Part shown: positions 22,614 to 29,835 of the stretch, one piece after another
Position numbering within the stretch: position 1 is the stretch's first letter
How the letters are laid out: every line of letters starts with the position of its first letter
Assembly (NCBI GenBank): GCA_946479505.1
Contig: CAMLGC010000028.1
Span: forward strand, 1 to 32,725
Length of the DNA stretch: 32,725 bases
Direction: 5' to 3'
DNA from: an uncultured Sphingomonadaceae bacterium
Lineage (GTDB): Bacteria > Pseudomonadota > Alphaproteobacteria > Sphingomonadales > Sphingomonadaceae
Notes under the pieces: model-generated
Databases searched by the model: none
Seen by the model: the letters and a program-made list of their open reading frames with translations, nothing else
Told to the model about the DNA's origin: nothing
Made by a program: the position numbers and the translations under genes

Positions 22614-24614
22614 TCACAGCCCGAACGGATAGGTCTCCGGCACCCCGGCCCGCGCGTGTTCGGGCCCGAGCGGCGTCACCGCTTCCGTCTCGTCGAACCA
22701 CACCCAGGCGTCGAGCTGCATCGGCAGGCAGGCTTCGGAATAGTGGCTCCAGCGCTCGGTCTCGGGCCGGTAGATCACGCCGATGAAGCGTTCGAGCCGC
22801 GGCTTCATCAGCCCGCGGCGCATCGCCTCGTTGGCGCCGTCGCGAAGGTCGATCAGGAAGCGCGGCTCCCCCGCATCGTGGCACAGCCGCTCGTAGCTGT
22901 CGGCGCGCGAGGGATTGACGCGCTTGACCTCCATCTCTCCGTCCCAGTCGGTCGCCGCCGCGACGGTGCCGGTATGCGTTCCGAACCCGATCAGCGCGGC
23001 ATCGCCGCCGAACCGCTCGCGGCAGAGCTGGCCGATGTTGAGCTCGTCGCGCATCGCGCCCATGTCGGTATAGCGCGCGTCGCCGATATGGCTGTTGTGC
23101 GCCCAGACGATCGCCTTGGCGTTTGGCCCCTTCGCCTCGAGCAGATGTTCGAGCGTCTCGAACATGTGGCTATCGCGCAGGTTCCAGCTCTCTGCGCCGC
23201 CATAATACATGATCCGGTAATAGCGCTCGGCCGAGGCGATCAGCCGCGCATTCTGCGCCGCGTCGAGGAAACTGTCGCCGTCCTCCGCCGCATAATCGAG
23301 ACGCTTTTTGAGCAGGTCGCGGCATTGCTCGATTACCGCCGCCTCGCATTCGGCAAAACCGGTGGTGAGCGCGGCGCGGCCGTAGGTCGCGGGGTCCCTC
23401 TGCCACGGCGTGAGGCAGCCGTAGCGCTCGCGCGCGATCGTCGCCGCCTCGGGATCGACGCGGTCGAGATATTCCAGCACCGCCGCGATCGAGCCAGACA
23501 TGTTGTAGATGTCGAGCCCGTAGAATCCCGCGCGGCCGTCCATGTCCTCGATGCCGTCATTGTGCTGCCGCAGCCACTCGATCAGCGCATCGATCTCGGT
23601 GTTGCGCCACATCCAGGTCGGGAAGCGCTGAAAGGGCGGCTCGGGCGCGGCGCGATGCGGACGGTGGCGGACGTAGCGATCGACCGCGGCCGCGTCGGGC
23701 CAGTCGGCTTCGACCGCGACGATCGTAAAACCGTGCTCCTCGATCAACCGTCGCGTGATCGCGGCGCGCGCGCGGTAGAACTCCGCCGTCCCGTGGCTCG
23801 CCTCTCCGAGCAGCACGACGCGTGCATCGGCGAAGCGGTCGAACAGCGCTCCGAACGCTGGATCGTCGAAGTCCGGTAGCGGCTCGGCGGCATCGGCGAT
23901 CAGCTCGGGGAGAGCCTTGTTGCGCGCGGCGCCAGGTGCGTGGTTGGTCGCCGCGCGGCGGCCGTCCTCGGCCCAGCCCTCGGCGCCGATCAGCGGGACG
24001 AAGGCGACCGCGCCGAGATTTTCCTCCTCGAAGCGACCGTCGGCGCAGCGCGTCACCTTGGTGAACTTCTGGCTGCCCGGTTCGCCGACGGGGATCACCA
24101 GACGGCCACCGATTGCGAGCTGGCGTTTGAGCGATTCGGGCACCGACGGCCCGCCCGCCGAGACGATGATCGCATCGAATGGCGCATCGCCCTCAGCCCC
24201 GGCGGTGCCATCGCCGATGCGAACCTCGACATTATCGTAGCCGAGCGCGCGGATGCGCTCCGCCGCCGCTTCTCCCAGTGCCGAATGCCGCTCGATCGCG
24301 ATCACCCGGTCGGCGACCCGCCCGAGGATCGCGGCGGCATAGCCCGATCCCGCGCCGACCTCGAGCACGCGGTCGGCGGCCCCGACCTCGGCCGCCTCGA
24401 TCATCGCGGCGACGACATAGGGCTGCGAGATCGTCTGTTCCTCGCCGATCGGCAGCGGCGAATCTTCGTAAGCGAATTCGGCGAGCTGCGGGTCGACGAA
24501 GCGCTCCCGCGGCACGGTGCGCATCGCCTCCAGCAGCGCCTCGTCGCGGATGCCACGCGCGGCGATCTGGCTCGCGACCATGCGGCGGCGCTGGTGTTCG
24601 AAATCCTGGGCCAT
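22614..24614 (-). CDS. Fusion: protein-L-isoaspartate O-methyltransferase + erythromycin-esterase-like domain
   Basis: The 666-residue frame carries two complete enzymes. Residues 1-212 are a PCMT: RMVASQIAARGIRDEALLEAM, the family motif TISQPYVVA (61-69), SAM motif VLEVGAGSGYAAAIL (83-97) and the late GGRLVIPVGE. PCMT methylates isoaspartyl residues so that they can revert to Asp. After a linker (about 213-235), residues 236-660 match the erythromycin esterase (EreA-like) family: VVLLGEASHGTAEFY (E271, H274), VAVEADWPD (E302) and IVWAHNSHIGDARY (H506), the positions of the catalytic Glu/His set. Most members of that domain family are not antibiotic enzymes, so resistance should not be assumed. 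Stop codons are absent throughout, so the fusion is real in this sequence. The Shine-Dalgarno lies inside a hairpin. Confidence 0.92.
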   Translation of the reverse strand: MAQDFEHQRRRMVASQIAARGIRDEALLEAMRTVPRERFVDPQLAEFAYEDSPLPIGEEQTISQPYVVAAMIEAAEVGAADRVLEVGAGSGYAAAILGRVADRVIAIERHSALGEAAAERIRALGYDNVEVRIGDGTAGAEGDAPFDAIIVSAGGPSVPESLKRQLAIGGRLVIPVGEPGSQKFTKVTRCADGRFEEENLGAVAFVPLIGAEGWAEDGRRAATNHAPGAARNKALPELIADAAEPLPDFDDPAFGALFDRFADARVVLLGEASHGTAEFYRARAAITRRLIEEHGFTIVAVEADWPDAAAVDRYVRHRPHRAAPEPPFQRFPTWMWRNTEIDALIEWLRQHNDGIEDMDGRAGFYGLDIYNMSGSIAAVLEYLDRVDPEAATIARERYGCLTPWQRDPATYGRAALTTGFAECEAAVIEQCRDLLKKRLDYAAEDGDSFLDAAQNARLIASAERYYRIMYYGGAESWNLRDSHMFETLEHLLEAKGPNAKAIVWAHNSHIGDARYTDMGAMRDELNIGQLCRERFGGDAALIGFGTHTGTVAAATDWDGEMEVKRVNPSRADSYERLCHDAGEPRFLIDLRDGANEAMRRGLMKPRLERFIGVIYRPETERWSHYSEACLPMQLDAWVWFDETEAVTPLGPEHARAGVPETYPFGL

Positions 24615-24644
24615 CGTTCCTCTCCCGTTGGCAGGAGAGGAACG
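24615..24644 (-). promoter_or_regulatory. Hairpin that sequesters the ribosome binding site of the PCMT-esterase gene
   Basis: On the minus strand CGTTCCTCTCC, an 8-base loop, and GGAGAGGAACG form a perfect eleven-pair stem that ends at the ATG. The Shine-Dalgarno GGAGAGGAA is wholly inside the 3' arm. The sequence resembles a single arm of the TCCTCCCC-type repeat, so it may derive from one. Confidence 0.65.
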
Positions 24645-24669
24645 GATCAGCCGCGCGCTTGATCCGAGG

Positions 24670-25530
24670 TCAGCCCAACGCCGCGTCGAGCAATTTGGCG
24701 AGCCGCAAGCCCCCGCGCTCGACCTGGAGCCGCGCTACGGGAATGAGCCGCTCGATCGTCGCGTTGTCGAGCGTTACCTTGGCGGGCGTCGGCGCGCACG
24801 GATCGGCCATGACGCTGCCGTAAACGACATCGTGCGCGACCTTCCAGCTCTCGCGGCTCCAGTCCATCACGTCGCCCGCCTGCACGCGTGTCTTCTCGGC
24901 CGCCGAATAGCGGCGCACCAGCGGCGGCGGGGTCGAGATCGCGCGCTCGGCGAGGAGGCCGTCCCACACGCTGTGCAGGTTGAGCCGCGGCGGCGCGTAG
25001 ATGCCGTAGGCGGCGTGGAGCTTGTTGCCGCCCGCATCGCCCTTCTCGCCGGCATGGAGCGGCTGGTGGAGGTCGCCCATGAAGTGGATCAGGAAGACCA
25101 GCGCTTTCAACCGCTCGATCCGCGGCGCGTTTTTATCCTGGAGCGTCGCCACGTCGCGCGTGATCTGCGCCGACACGCAATTGCCTTCGGCGCATTCGGG
25201 CGGCAGCGCGAAGGGCGCGCAGATATTCACGTCCTGATAGTGCCAGGCGAACGTCTGCTTGAACGGGTCGCCGAGCTTCTTGACGCAATCGGGCCACACC
25301 GCCGCCTGTTCGGGCGTGCGTGCGGGGCATTGCGGCGTATCGAGCTCGGCCGCATGCGCAAGCAGCGCACGCACCTTAGCGCGGGTTTGCGGTTGCACGT
25401 TGAGCATCGCGATCTTCGCGACCGTCTCGTGCCCGTATTCCCAGTACGCCGCAGCCGGCGCGGCGGCGAAGACGGCGACGGCAAGCGCGGCGAGGAGGAG
25501 CGAGAGGCGGCGAATCATGGCGCGCGCCAT
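24670..25530 (-). CDS. S1/P1-type nuclease, exported
   Basis: From ATG 25530 the product has 286 residues (ATG 25518 would give 282); neither start has a good Shine-Dalgarno. A signal peptide (MIRRLSLLLAALAVAVFAAAPAAA) is followed by YWEYGHETVAKIA. In this family the mature protein begins with Trp, whose amine binds zinc, so cleavage before WEYGHE is expected. Other zinc ligands appear in HYQDVN, LVFLIHFMGDLHQPLHAG (the conserved FxxHxxGDxHQPxH motif) and NLHSVWDG. S1/P1 enzymes cut single-stranded nucleic acids and release 3' phosphate, giving an extracellular or periplasmic phosphate and nucleoside scavenger. A Cys-rich middle (CPART...CVKK...CAPF...CAEGNC) suggests disulfides. It lies 11 bases behind the isoaspartyl peptidase gene. 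Confidence 0.9.
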   Translation of the reverse strand: MARAMIRRLSLLLAALAVAVFAAAPAAAYWEYGHETVAKIAMLNVQPQTRAKVRALLAHAAELDTPQCPARTPEQAAVWPDCVKKLGDPFKQTFAWHYQDVNICAPFALPPECAEGNCVSAQITRDVATLQDKNAPRIERLKALVFLIHFMGDLHQPLHAGEKGDAGGNKLHAAYGIYAPPRLNLHSVWDGLLAERAISTPPPLVRRYSAAEKTRVQAGDVMDWSRESWKVAHDVVYGSVMADPCAPTPAKVTLDNATIERLIPVARLQVERGGLRLAKLLDAALG

Positions 25531-25541
25531 AGCGGCTCGGC

Positions 25542-26465
25542 TCAACCCTCGTCGCCGAAAATCGCGATCTTGGGCTCGATCGTCGATCCGGCGCGCGCGC
25601 GGAACATGCCCGGCGTGGTCAGCGACCAGGCGGGTGTGCCGTCGGCGCCCACGACGATCACGCCGCCGGTGCCGCCCAGCGCCGTGACCTCGTCCATCAC
25701 CATGTCGGCCGCCGCCTGCGGACCTTCGCCGGAGAAGCGGATGTGCGCCGCGATCTCGTGGGCGACGCCGACGCGCAGGAAGGTCTCGCCCGATCCGGTG
25801 CAGGAAACCGCGCACGCCCGGTCGTCGGCCCAGGTGCCCGCGCCGAGGATCGGCGAATCGCCGACGCGGCCCCAGCGTTTGCCGGTGACGCCGCCGGTCG
25901 AGGTCGCCGCTGCGACATGGCCGTGCGCGTCGCGCGCGACCGCGCCGACCGTGCCGTATTTCATGTCGACGTCGAAGGCGCTGCCTCCGCTGGCTTTCAT
26001 CGCCTCCAGTTGCGCGCGGCGCTCGGGCAGGCCGAACCAGTCCGGGCCCTCCTGTTCGAGCCCGTGATCGCGCGAAAAGCCGTCGGCGCCCTTGCCCGCG
26101 AGCATCACATGCGGGCTCTGCTCCATCACCGCGCGCGCGAGCCGCACCGGATTGCGCGTCGCGGTGACGCCCGCCACCGCACCGGCCGAACGGTTTCGCC
26201 CGTCCATGATCGCGGCGTCCATCTCGTTGCGGCCCTCATAGGTGAACACCGACCCGCGGCCGGCGTTGAACGCCGGATCGTCCTCCAGCGCCACCACCGC
26301 CGCCTCGACGGCGTCGAGCGCGCCGCCGCCATCGCGCAGCACCGCGCTCCCGGCTTCGAGCGCCCGCGCAAGCCCCGCACGCGCGGCGGCCTCCACTTCG
26401 GACGCAATTTTCCCGCGCTCGAATATGCCCGCGCCGCCGTGGATCACCAACGTCCATTCGGTCAT
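25542..26465 (-). CDS. Isoaspartyl peptidase / L-asparaginase (Ntn-hydrolase, IaaA type)
   Basis: The 307-residue protein is a plant-type asparaginase precursor. It starts WTLVIHGGAGIF, has FNAGRGSVFTYEGRNEMDAAIMDG (66-89), and the self-cleavage site is DMKYGTVGAVARD (167-179), where Thr172 becomes the N-terminal nucleophile of the beta subunit. GGVTGKRWGRVGDSPILGAGTWAD (191-214) and SCTGSGETFLR (221-231) are the substrate-pocket motifs. Such enzymes cleave beta-aspartyl dipeptides formed from damaged proteins, with some L-asparaginase activity. ATG 26465 is the likely start; a TTG at 26477 is possible. It is eight bases behind phhB, and the PCMT fusion in the same strand group also acts on isoaspartate. 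Confidence 0.94.
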   Translation of the reverse strand: MTEWTLVIHGGAGIFERGKIASEVEAAARAGLARALEAGSAVLRDGGGALDAVEAAVVALEDDPAFNAGRGSVFTYEGRNEMDAAIMDGRNRSAGAVAGVTATRNPVRLARAVMEQSPHVMLAGKGADGFSRDHGLEQEGPDWFGLPERRAQLEAMKASGGSAFDVDMKYGTVGAVARDAHGHVAAATSTGGVTGKRWGRVGDSPILGAGTWADDRACAVSCTGSGETFLRVGVAHEIAAHIRFSGEGPQAAADMVMDEVTALGGTGGVIVVGADGTPAWSLTTPGMFRARAGSTIEPKIAIFGDEG

Positions 26466-26473
26466 GGCGGCGC

Positions 26474-26764
26474 TCAATCGACCAGCTCGTCGATCGCCTC
26501 GGCCATCTCGATGTCGCGCTCGGAGAGGCCGCCCGCATCGTGCGTCGTCAGCAATATCTCGACGCGGTTATAGACGTTCGACCATTCGGGGTGATGGTCC
26601 GCTTTCTCCGCAAGCAACGCTACGCGCGCCATGAACGCGAAGGCCTCCGAAAAGTCGGCGAAGGCGAACGATCGCGTGATCGCGTCGCGGCTCTCGTCAT
26701 AATCCCAATCGGACAGGCCATCGAGCGCCTCGGCGCGCTCGGCCTCGCTCAGTTGCTCGACCAT
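26474..26764 (-). CDS. phhB: Pterin-4a-carbinolamine dehydratase
   Basis: The 96-residue protein has the PCD fold and active-site motif [24 protein letters not shown] (53-76): HHPEW at 57-61 and His75-Asp76, with the usual (E/D)xxxHHP pattern. It dehydrates 4a-hydroxytetrahydropterin and so recycles the cofactor of aromatic amino acid hydroxylases. No phenylalanine hydroxylase gene is in this window. AAGGAG six bases before the ATG fixes the start; the frame open to 27181 is excluded. It is the first gene of the minus-strand group phhB-isoaspartyl peptidase-nuclease-PCMT fusion. Confidence 0.93.
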   Translation of the reverse strand: MVEQLSEAERAEALDGLSDWDYDESRDAITRSFAFADFSEAFAFMARVALLAEKADHHPEWSNVYNRVEILLTTHDAGGLSERDIEMAEAIDELVD

Positions 26765-26812
26765 CGTGTCTCTCCTTGCCGCCGGTTCGCTGCCAGCGCT
26801 ATCCATGTCGCC

Positions 26813-27202
26813 ATGACGGGGCAAGCGCCGAGCGCGGACGAGATCGAGACCATGGCGCGCGCGGCGCTCGATGGCCTTCCGGAGACGTTCCGCGCACATC
26901 TGGGGGATGTCGTGCTCGCGGTCGAGGAAGTCGCCGACGACGAGACGCTTCGCGCGCTCGGGATCGCGCATCCGCTCGACCTGTCCGGTCTCTATCACGG
27001 GCGCCCGGTGGGCGAGAAATCGTCGATGGACACCGGCGCAATGCCCGATCGCATCTTCCTCTACCGCCGCGCGATCCTGGAGGAATGGATCGAGACGGGG
27101 GTGCGGCTCGACGATCTGGTGCGGCATGTGCTGGTTCACGAGGTCGGCCACCATTTCGGGCTGTCGGACGCGGACATGCACCGGCTCGAGGACGAGGCGT
27201 GA
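26813..27202 (+). CDS. Minimal zincin metallopeptidase family protein
   Basis: The 129-residue protein has the zinc-binding helix [20 protein letters not shown], with HExxH at 109-113 and Asp119 as likely third ligand. The earlier part has [18 protein letters not shown] and [16 protein letters not shown], followed by [15 protein letters not shown]. This is the small, possibly minimal, zincin family found across Alphaproteobacteria and Actinobacteria (Zincin_1); no substrate is known. No signal peptide is visible. ATG 26813 has no clear Shine-Dalgarno. The stop overlaps the ccmA start (GTGA), so translation of ccmA may depend on it. Confidence 0.87.
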   Translation: MTGQAPSADEIETMARAALDGLPETFRAHLGDVVLAVEEVADDETLRALGIAHPLDLSGLYHGRPVGEKSSMDTGAMPDRIFLYRRAILEEWIETGVRLDDLVRHVLVHEVGHHFGLSDADMHRLEDEA

Positions 27203-27774
27203 CCCGCCTCGCCTTTGCCGGCGTCGCCTGCATCCGCGGCGGGCGGCTGCTGTTCGAGGACCGGTCGTTCGATCTCGGCCCCGGCGACGCGGCGCTCGTC
27301 ACCGGGCCCAACGGCGTCGGCAAGTCGAGCCTGGTGCGCGTGGCCGCCGGGCTGCTCGCGCCGGCGACAGGACAGGTGACGGCCGAGGGGCCGCGCGCGC
27401 TGCTCGCGGAAGGATCGGTCCTCGACCGCGACCTGCCGCTCGCGCGCGCGCTCGGTTTCTGGGCGGCGATCGACGGGCGGCGCGATGCGGTCGATGCCGC
27501 GCTCGATGCGCTCCATCTCACCGCGCTCGCCGACGTGCCGGTGCGGCTGCTCTCGACGGGACAGCGGCGGCGGGCGGCGCTCGCCTCCATCGCGGCGAGC
27601 GGCGCGGCGATCTGGCTGCTCGACGAGCCCGCCAACGGCCTCGACACGGTCGCGACGCAGGCGCTCGAAACGCTGGTCGCCGGCCACCGCGCGGGCGGAG
27701 GGGTGGCGCTCGTCGCGACGCACCTGCCGATCGCGGCGCCGGGCGCGGCCGAGATCCGGCTGGAGGCTGCATGA
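27199..27774 (+). CDS. ccmA: Heme exporter / cytochrome c biogenesis ATPase CcmA
   Basis: The 191-residue protein is a short ABC ATPase. Walker A is GPNGVGKSS (36-44), the signature [12 protein letters not shown] (118-129), Walker [13 protein letters not shown] (138-149) and the H-loop LVATHLPI. The size and the ending near the H-loop match CcmA, which with CcmB and CcmC drives release of holo-CcmE in system I cytochrome c maturation. It starts with GTG overlapping the zincin stop and ends overlapping the ccmB start, so three proteins are translationally linked. The identity as CcmA is supported mainly by the ccmB neighbour. Confidence 0.9.
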   Translation: MTRLAFAGVACIRGGRLLFEDRSFDLGPGDAALVTGPNGVGKSSLVRVAAGLLAPATGQVTAEGPRALLAEGSVLDRDLPLARALGFWAAIDGRRDAVDAALDALHLTALADVPVRLLSTGQRRRAALASIAASGAAIWLLDEPANGLDTVATQALETLVAGHRAGGGVALVATHLPIAAPGAAEIRLEAA

Positions 27775-28415
27775 GCGTTGTCGCCGCGCTGATCGCCCGC
27801 GACGTGCGCCGCGCCTGGGCGCGCGGCGGGGCGAGCCTGCCGATCGCCTTCTTCCTGCTCGCCACGATCCTCTTTCCGTTTGCGATCGGCCCCGACCGGG
27901 TGCTGCTCGCGCGCGTCGGCGGCGGCGTGATCTGGGCGGCGGCGTTGCTCGCGGCGTTGCTCCCGGTCGAGCGGCTGGTGGCGCCCGACGCCGATTCGGG
28001 CGTGCTCGACCAGCTCGCGATCCGCGGCATGAGCATGGCGGCGCTCTCCGCCTGCAAGATCGCTGCGCACTGGCTGAGCTTCGGGCCGCCGATCATGCTC
28101 GCCGCGGTCATCGCGGCGGGGCTGCTCGGGCTCGACATGGCCACGCTCGGTGCGGTCGAGCTCGGCCTGCTGATCGGCACGCCGGGCCTCGCCGCGCTCG
28201 CGGTCGCGACCGGGGCGCTGGTCGCGGGCCTGCGCGGCGCGAGCGCGATCGCGGGGCTGGTCATGCTGCCGCTCGCGGTGCCGCTGCTCATCTTCGGCGC
28301 GGGATCGATCGAAGGCGGGCCCGGCGCGGTCAAGCTGCTCGCGGCGGTGAGCCTGTTGCTGCTGGCGGGCGCGCCGTTCGTGGCGGGGGCGGCGATCCGC
28401 GCGGGGCGAAGTTGA
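27771..28415 (+). CDS. ccmB: Heme exporter protein CcmB
   Basis: The 214-residue protein has about six membrane helices. The start LIARDVRRAWARGGASLPIAFFLLATILFPFAIGPD and the segment LERLV-like PVERLVAPDADSGVLDQLAIRGMS are typical of CcmB; the later GLVMLPLAVPLLIFGAGSIE matches its conserved fifth helix. It is the membrane partner of CcmA. Its ATG overlaps the ccmA stop. In many relatives ccmC follows directly; here the next 180 bases hold no gene on this strand, so ccmC must be elsewhere if present. Confidence 0.93.
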   Translation: MSVVAALIARDVRRAWARGGASLPIAFFLLATILFPFAIGPDRVLLARVGGGVIWAAALLAALLPVERLVAPDADSGVLDQLAIRGMSMAALSACKIAAHWLSFGPPIMLAAVIAAGLLGLDMATLGAVELGLLIGTPGLAALAVATGALVAGLRGASAIAGLVMLPLAVPLLIFGAGSIEGGPGAVKLLAAVSLLLLAGAPFVAGAAIRAGRS

Positions 28416-28596
28416 CGATGTTGACCGTGCCGAAGGGCTTTGCCCGGGATGCGACGGTTCGGCGACGCGACGCGCTCGAATGGCGGCAGGAGCGCGGCAA
28501 CGACGCGACACCGGCGCACCTGACGCGCGACTGCCTCGCGGCGCGGACGCACCCCGTTCGCGCGGCGGACGCGTCGGTGATGCGCCGTGTCGTGCA
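28416..28596. other. 180-base interval without a supported gene
   Basis: Between the ccmB stop and the stop of the small HTH gene I see only open frames of biased Arg/Ala composition on both strands. There is no family pattern, no hairpin with a T-run, and no repeat unit. The two genes converge, so some 3' signal is expected but not visible. Confidence 0.4.
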
Positions 28597-28890
28597 TCAG
28601 CCGCGGACCGGCGGCGCAGGCCGTGCGAAGGGATCGGCGAGCTGGCGGGCATGGAGCGCCAGCGCCTGATCCCAGCCGCGGTCGAACGGCGTGCCGGCGA
28701 GGCGCTGGCGCAGGCGATGCGCGCTCGACCGCGACATGCCCGCCGCCCGCGCCGCGGCCGCGACGCTGCCGGTATCGAGCAAGGCGGCGAGGAAGATGCG
28801 CTGCCTGGCGGGCGTCCAATGCGCGCGCGGCGGCGGGGCTGTGGGCGGTGATGCGAAGAGCGGCGCGGTGTGGGGGCGGTCGTGTTCCAT
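28597..28890 (-). CDS. Small helix-turn-helix protein of the sphingomonad WTPARQ type
   Basis: The 97-residue protein has a Pro-rich N-terminal tail (about 1-28) and then HWTPARQRIFLAALLDTGSVAAAARAAGMSRSSAHRLRQRL, a helix-turn-helix in which DTGSVAAAARAAGMSRSSAHRLR is the recognition unit. FDRGWDQALALHARQLADPF follows. I know similar proteins from sphingomonad genomes, annotated only as HTH or LysR-like proteins, often longer at the C-terminus; this one could be a shortened member. The function is unknown; DNA binding is inferred. The start ATG 28890 lacks a Shine-Dalgarno. The preceding 71 bases are AT-rich for this genome (AGAACATAAAACGAACG on the plus strand), which suggests a separate promoter. 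Confidence 0.7.
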   Translation of the reverse strand: MEHDRPHTAPLFASPPTAPPPRAHWTPARQRIFLAALLDTGSVAAAARAAGMSRSSAHRLRQRLAGTPFDRGWDQALALHARQLADPFARPAPPVRG

Positions 28891-28961
28891 CGTGCAGGAT
28901 AGAACATAAAACGAACGTGTAGGACAGGGGGTTGTGCGCTTCCACCTGGCCAGGGCAGGCT

Positions 28962-29831
28962 CTAACGGCTCCAGCGCGCCCAGATGGCGGTGGGAAGCAC
29001 CAGGCCGCGCGCTTCCTCGCGGACGCCGAGCTCGCCTGCCTCGATCGTGCCGCCGAGATCGCCGAGCGCCTGGCGGAGCAGCTCGCCGATCGCGAGCGCC
29101 GACATGCGGACGGCATAGACCGTCAGGAACAGGAAGCGCGAGTCGGCGTCGAGGAGCGTGCGGCAATCGGCGATCAGGCCGGGCAGGCCTTCTTCGAGCT
29201 TCCATATCTCGCCGGTGGGACCGCGGCCGTATTTGGGCGGATCGAGCAGGATGCCGTCATAGCGCCGTCCGCGCCGCCCCTCGCGCGCGACGAACTTGGC
29301 GGCATCGTCGACCAGCCAGCGGATCGGCGCGTCGGCAAGGCCCGAGAGCGCCGCGTTCTCGCGCGCGCCCTCCACCGATTTCTTCGACGCATCGACATGC
29401 ACCATCCGCGCGCCCTTCGCCGCCATCGCGAGCGTGCCGACGCCGGTATAGCCGAACAGGTTGAGGCACTCAGGCGCCTCCACCCCCGCGACGCGCTCGC
29501 GCATCCAGCTCCACACCGGCGCCATGTCGGGGAAGAAGCCGAGATGACGGAAGGGCGTGGTCTGGGCGGTGAAGGTGACGTCGTCCCAACGAAGCGGCCA
29601 GCCCTCGTGCGGAACGGGCTCGGCATAGACCCAGCGCCCGCCGCCTTCCTCGTCGGAACCGGGGACGAACTCGGCCTGCGCGCGCCAATCGCCGGACGCG
29701 GGCGCCCACAAGGCCTGCGGCTCGGGGCGGACGAAGCGGAAGCGGCCGTAGCGTTCGAGCTTGCGGCCGTTGCCGGAGTCGATCAGCCCGTAATCGGACC
29801 AGGGTTCGCCGATGAGGGTGTGGAGGTGCAT
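28962..29831 (-). CDS. Class I SAM-dependent methyltransferase, RlmI/RlmK-like
   Basis: The 289-residue protein resembles the catalytic half of the 23S rRNA cytosine/guanine methyltransferases RlmI and RlmK. The early beta domain (DYGLIDSGNGRKLERYGRFRFVRPEPQALW) precedes the SAM domain with CLNLFGYTGVGTLAMAAKGA (motif I), VHVDASKKSVEGARENAALSGL, and the catalytic-type IV motif ILLDPPKYGRGP. No PUA domain is present at the N-terminus, so it is shorter than RlmI. The rRNA target is inferred. Its ATG is four bases after the thrC stop, so it is probably cotranscribed with thrC, SURF1 and the oxidase genes. Confidence 0.88.
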   Translation of the reverse strand: MHLHTLIGEPWSDYGLIDSGNGRKLERYGRFRFVRPEPQALWAPASGDWRAQAEFVPGSDEEGGGRWVYAEPVPHEGWPLRWDDVTFTAQTTPFRHLGFFPDMAPVWSWMRERVAGVEAPECLNLFGYTGVGTLAMAAKGARMVHVDASKKSVEGARENAALSGLADAPIRWLVDDAAKFVAREGRRGRRYDGILLDPPKYGRGPTGEIWKLEEGLPGLIADCRTLLDADSRFLFLTVYAVRMSALAIGELLRQALGDLGGTIEAGELGVREEARGLVLPTAIWARWSR

Positions 29832-29835
29832 GGCG

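Noticed and set aside
19795..22884. 1029-codon open frame on the minus strand
   Set aside because: It lies antisense to the GH1 and ispG genes, has an Arg/Asp/His/Ala-biased composition with no family motif, and is a high-GC shadow of those genes.
22614..24614. Calling the fusion a macrolide resistance gene
   Set aside because: The erythromycin-esterase-like family is broad and mostly untested; catalytic-type residues alone do not show macrolide hydrolysis.
26799..28907. 702-codon minus-strand open frame
   Set aside because: It is antisense to the zincin and ccmAB genes and only its far end overlaps the real HTH gene in another frame.
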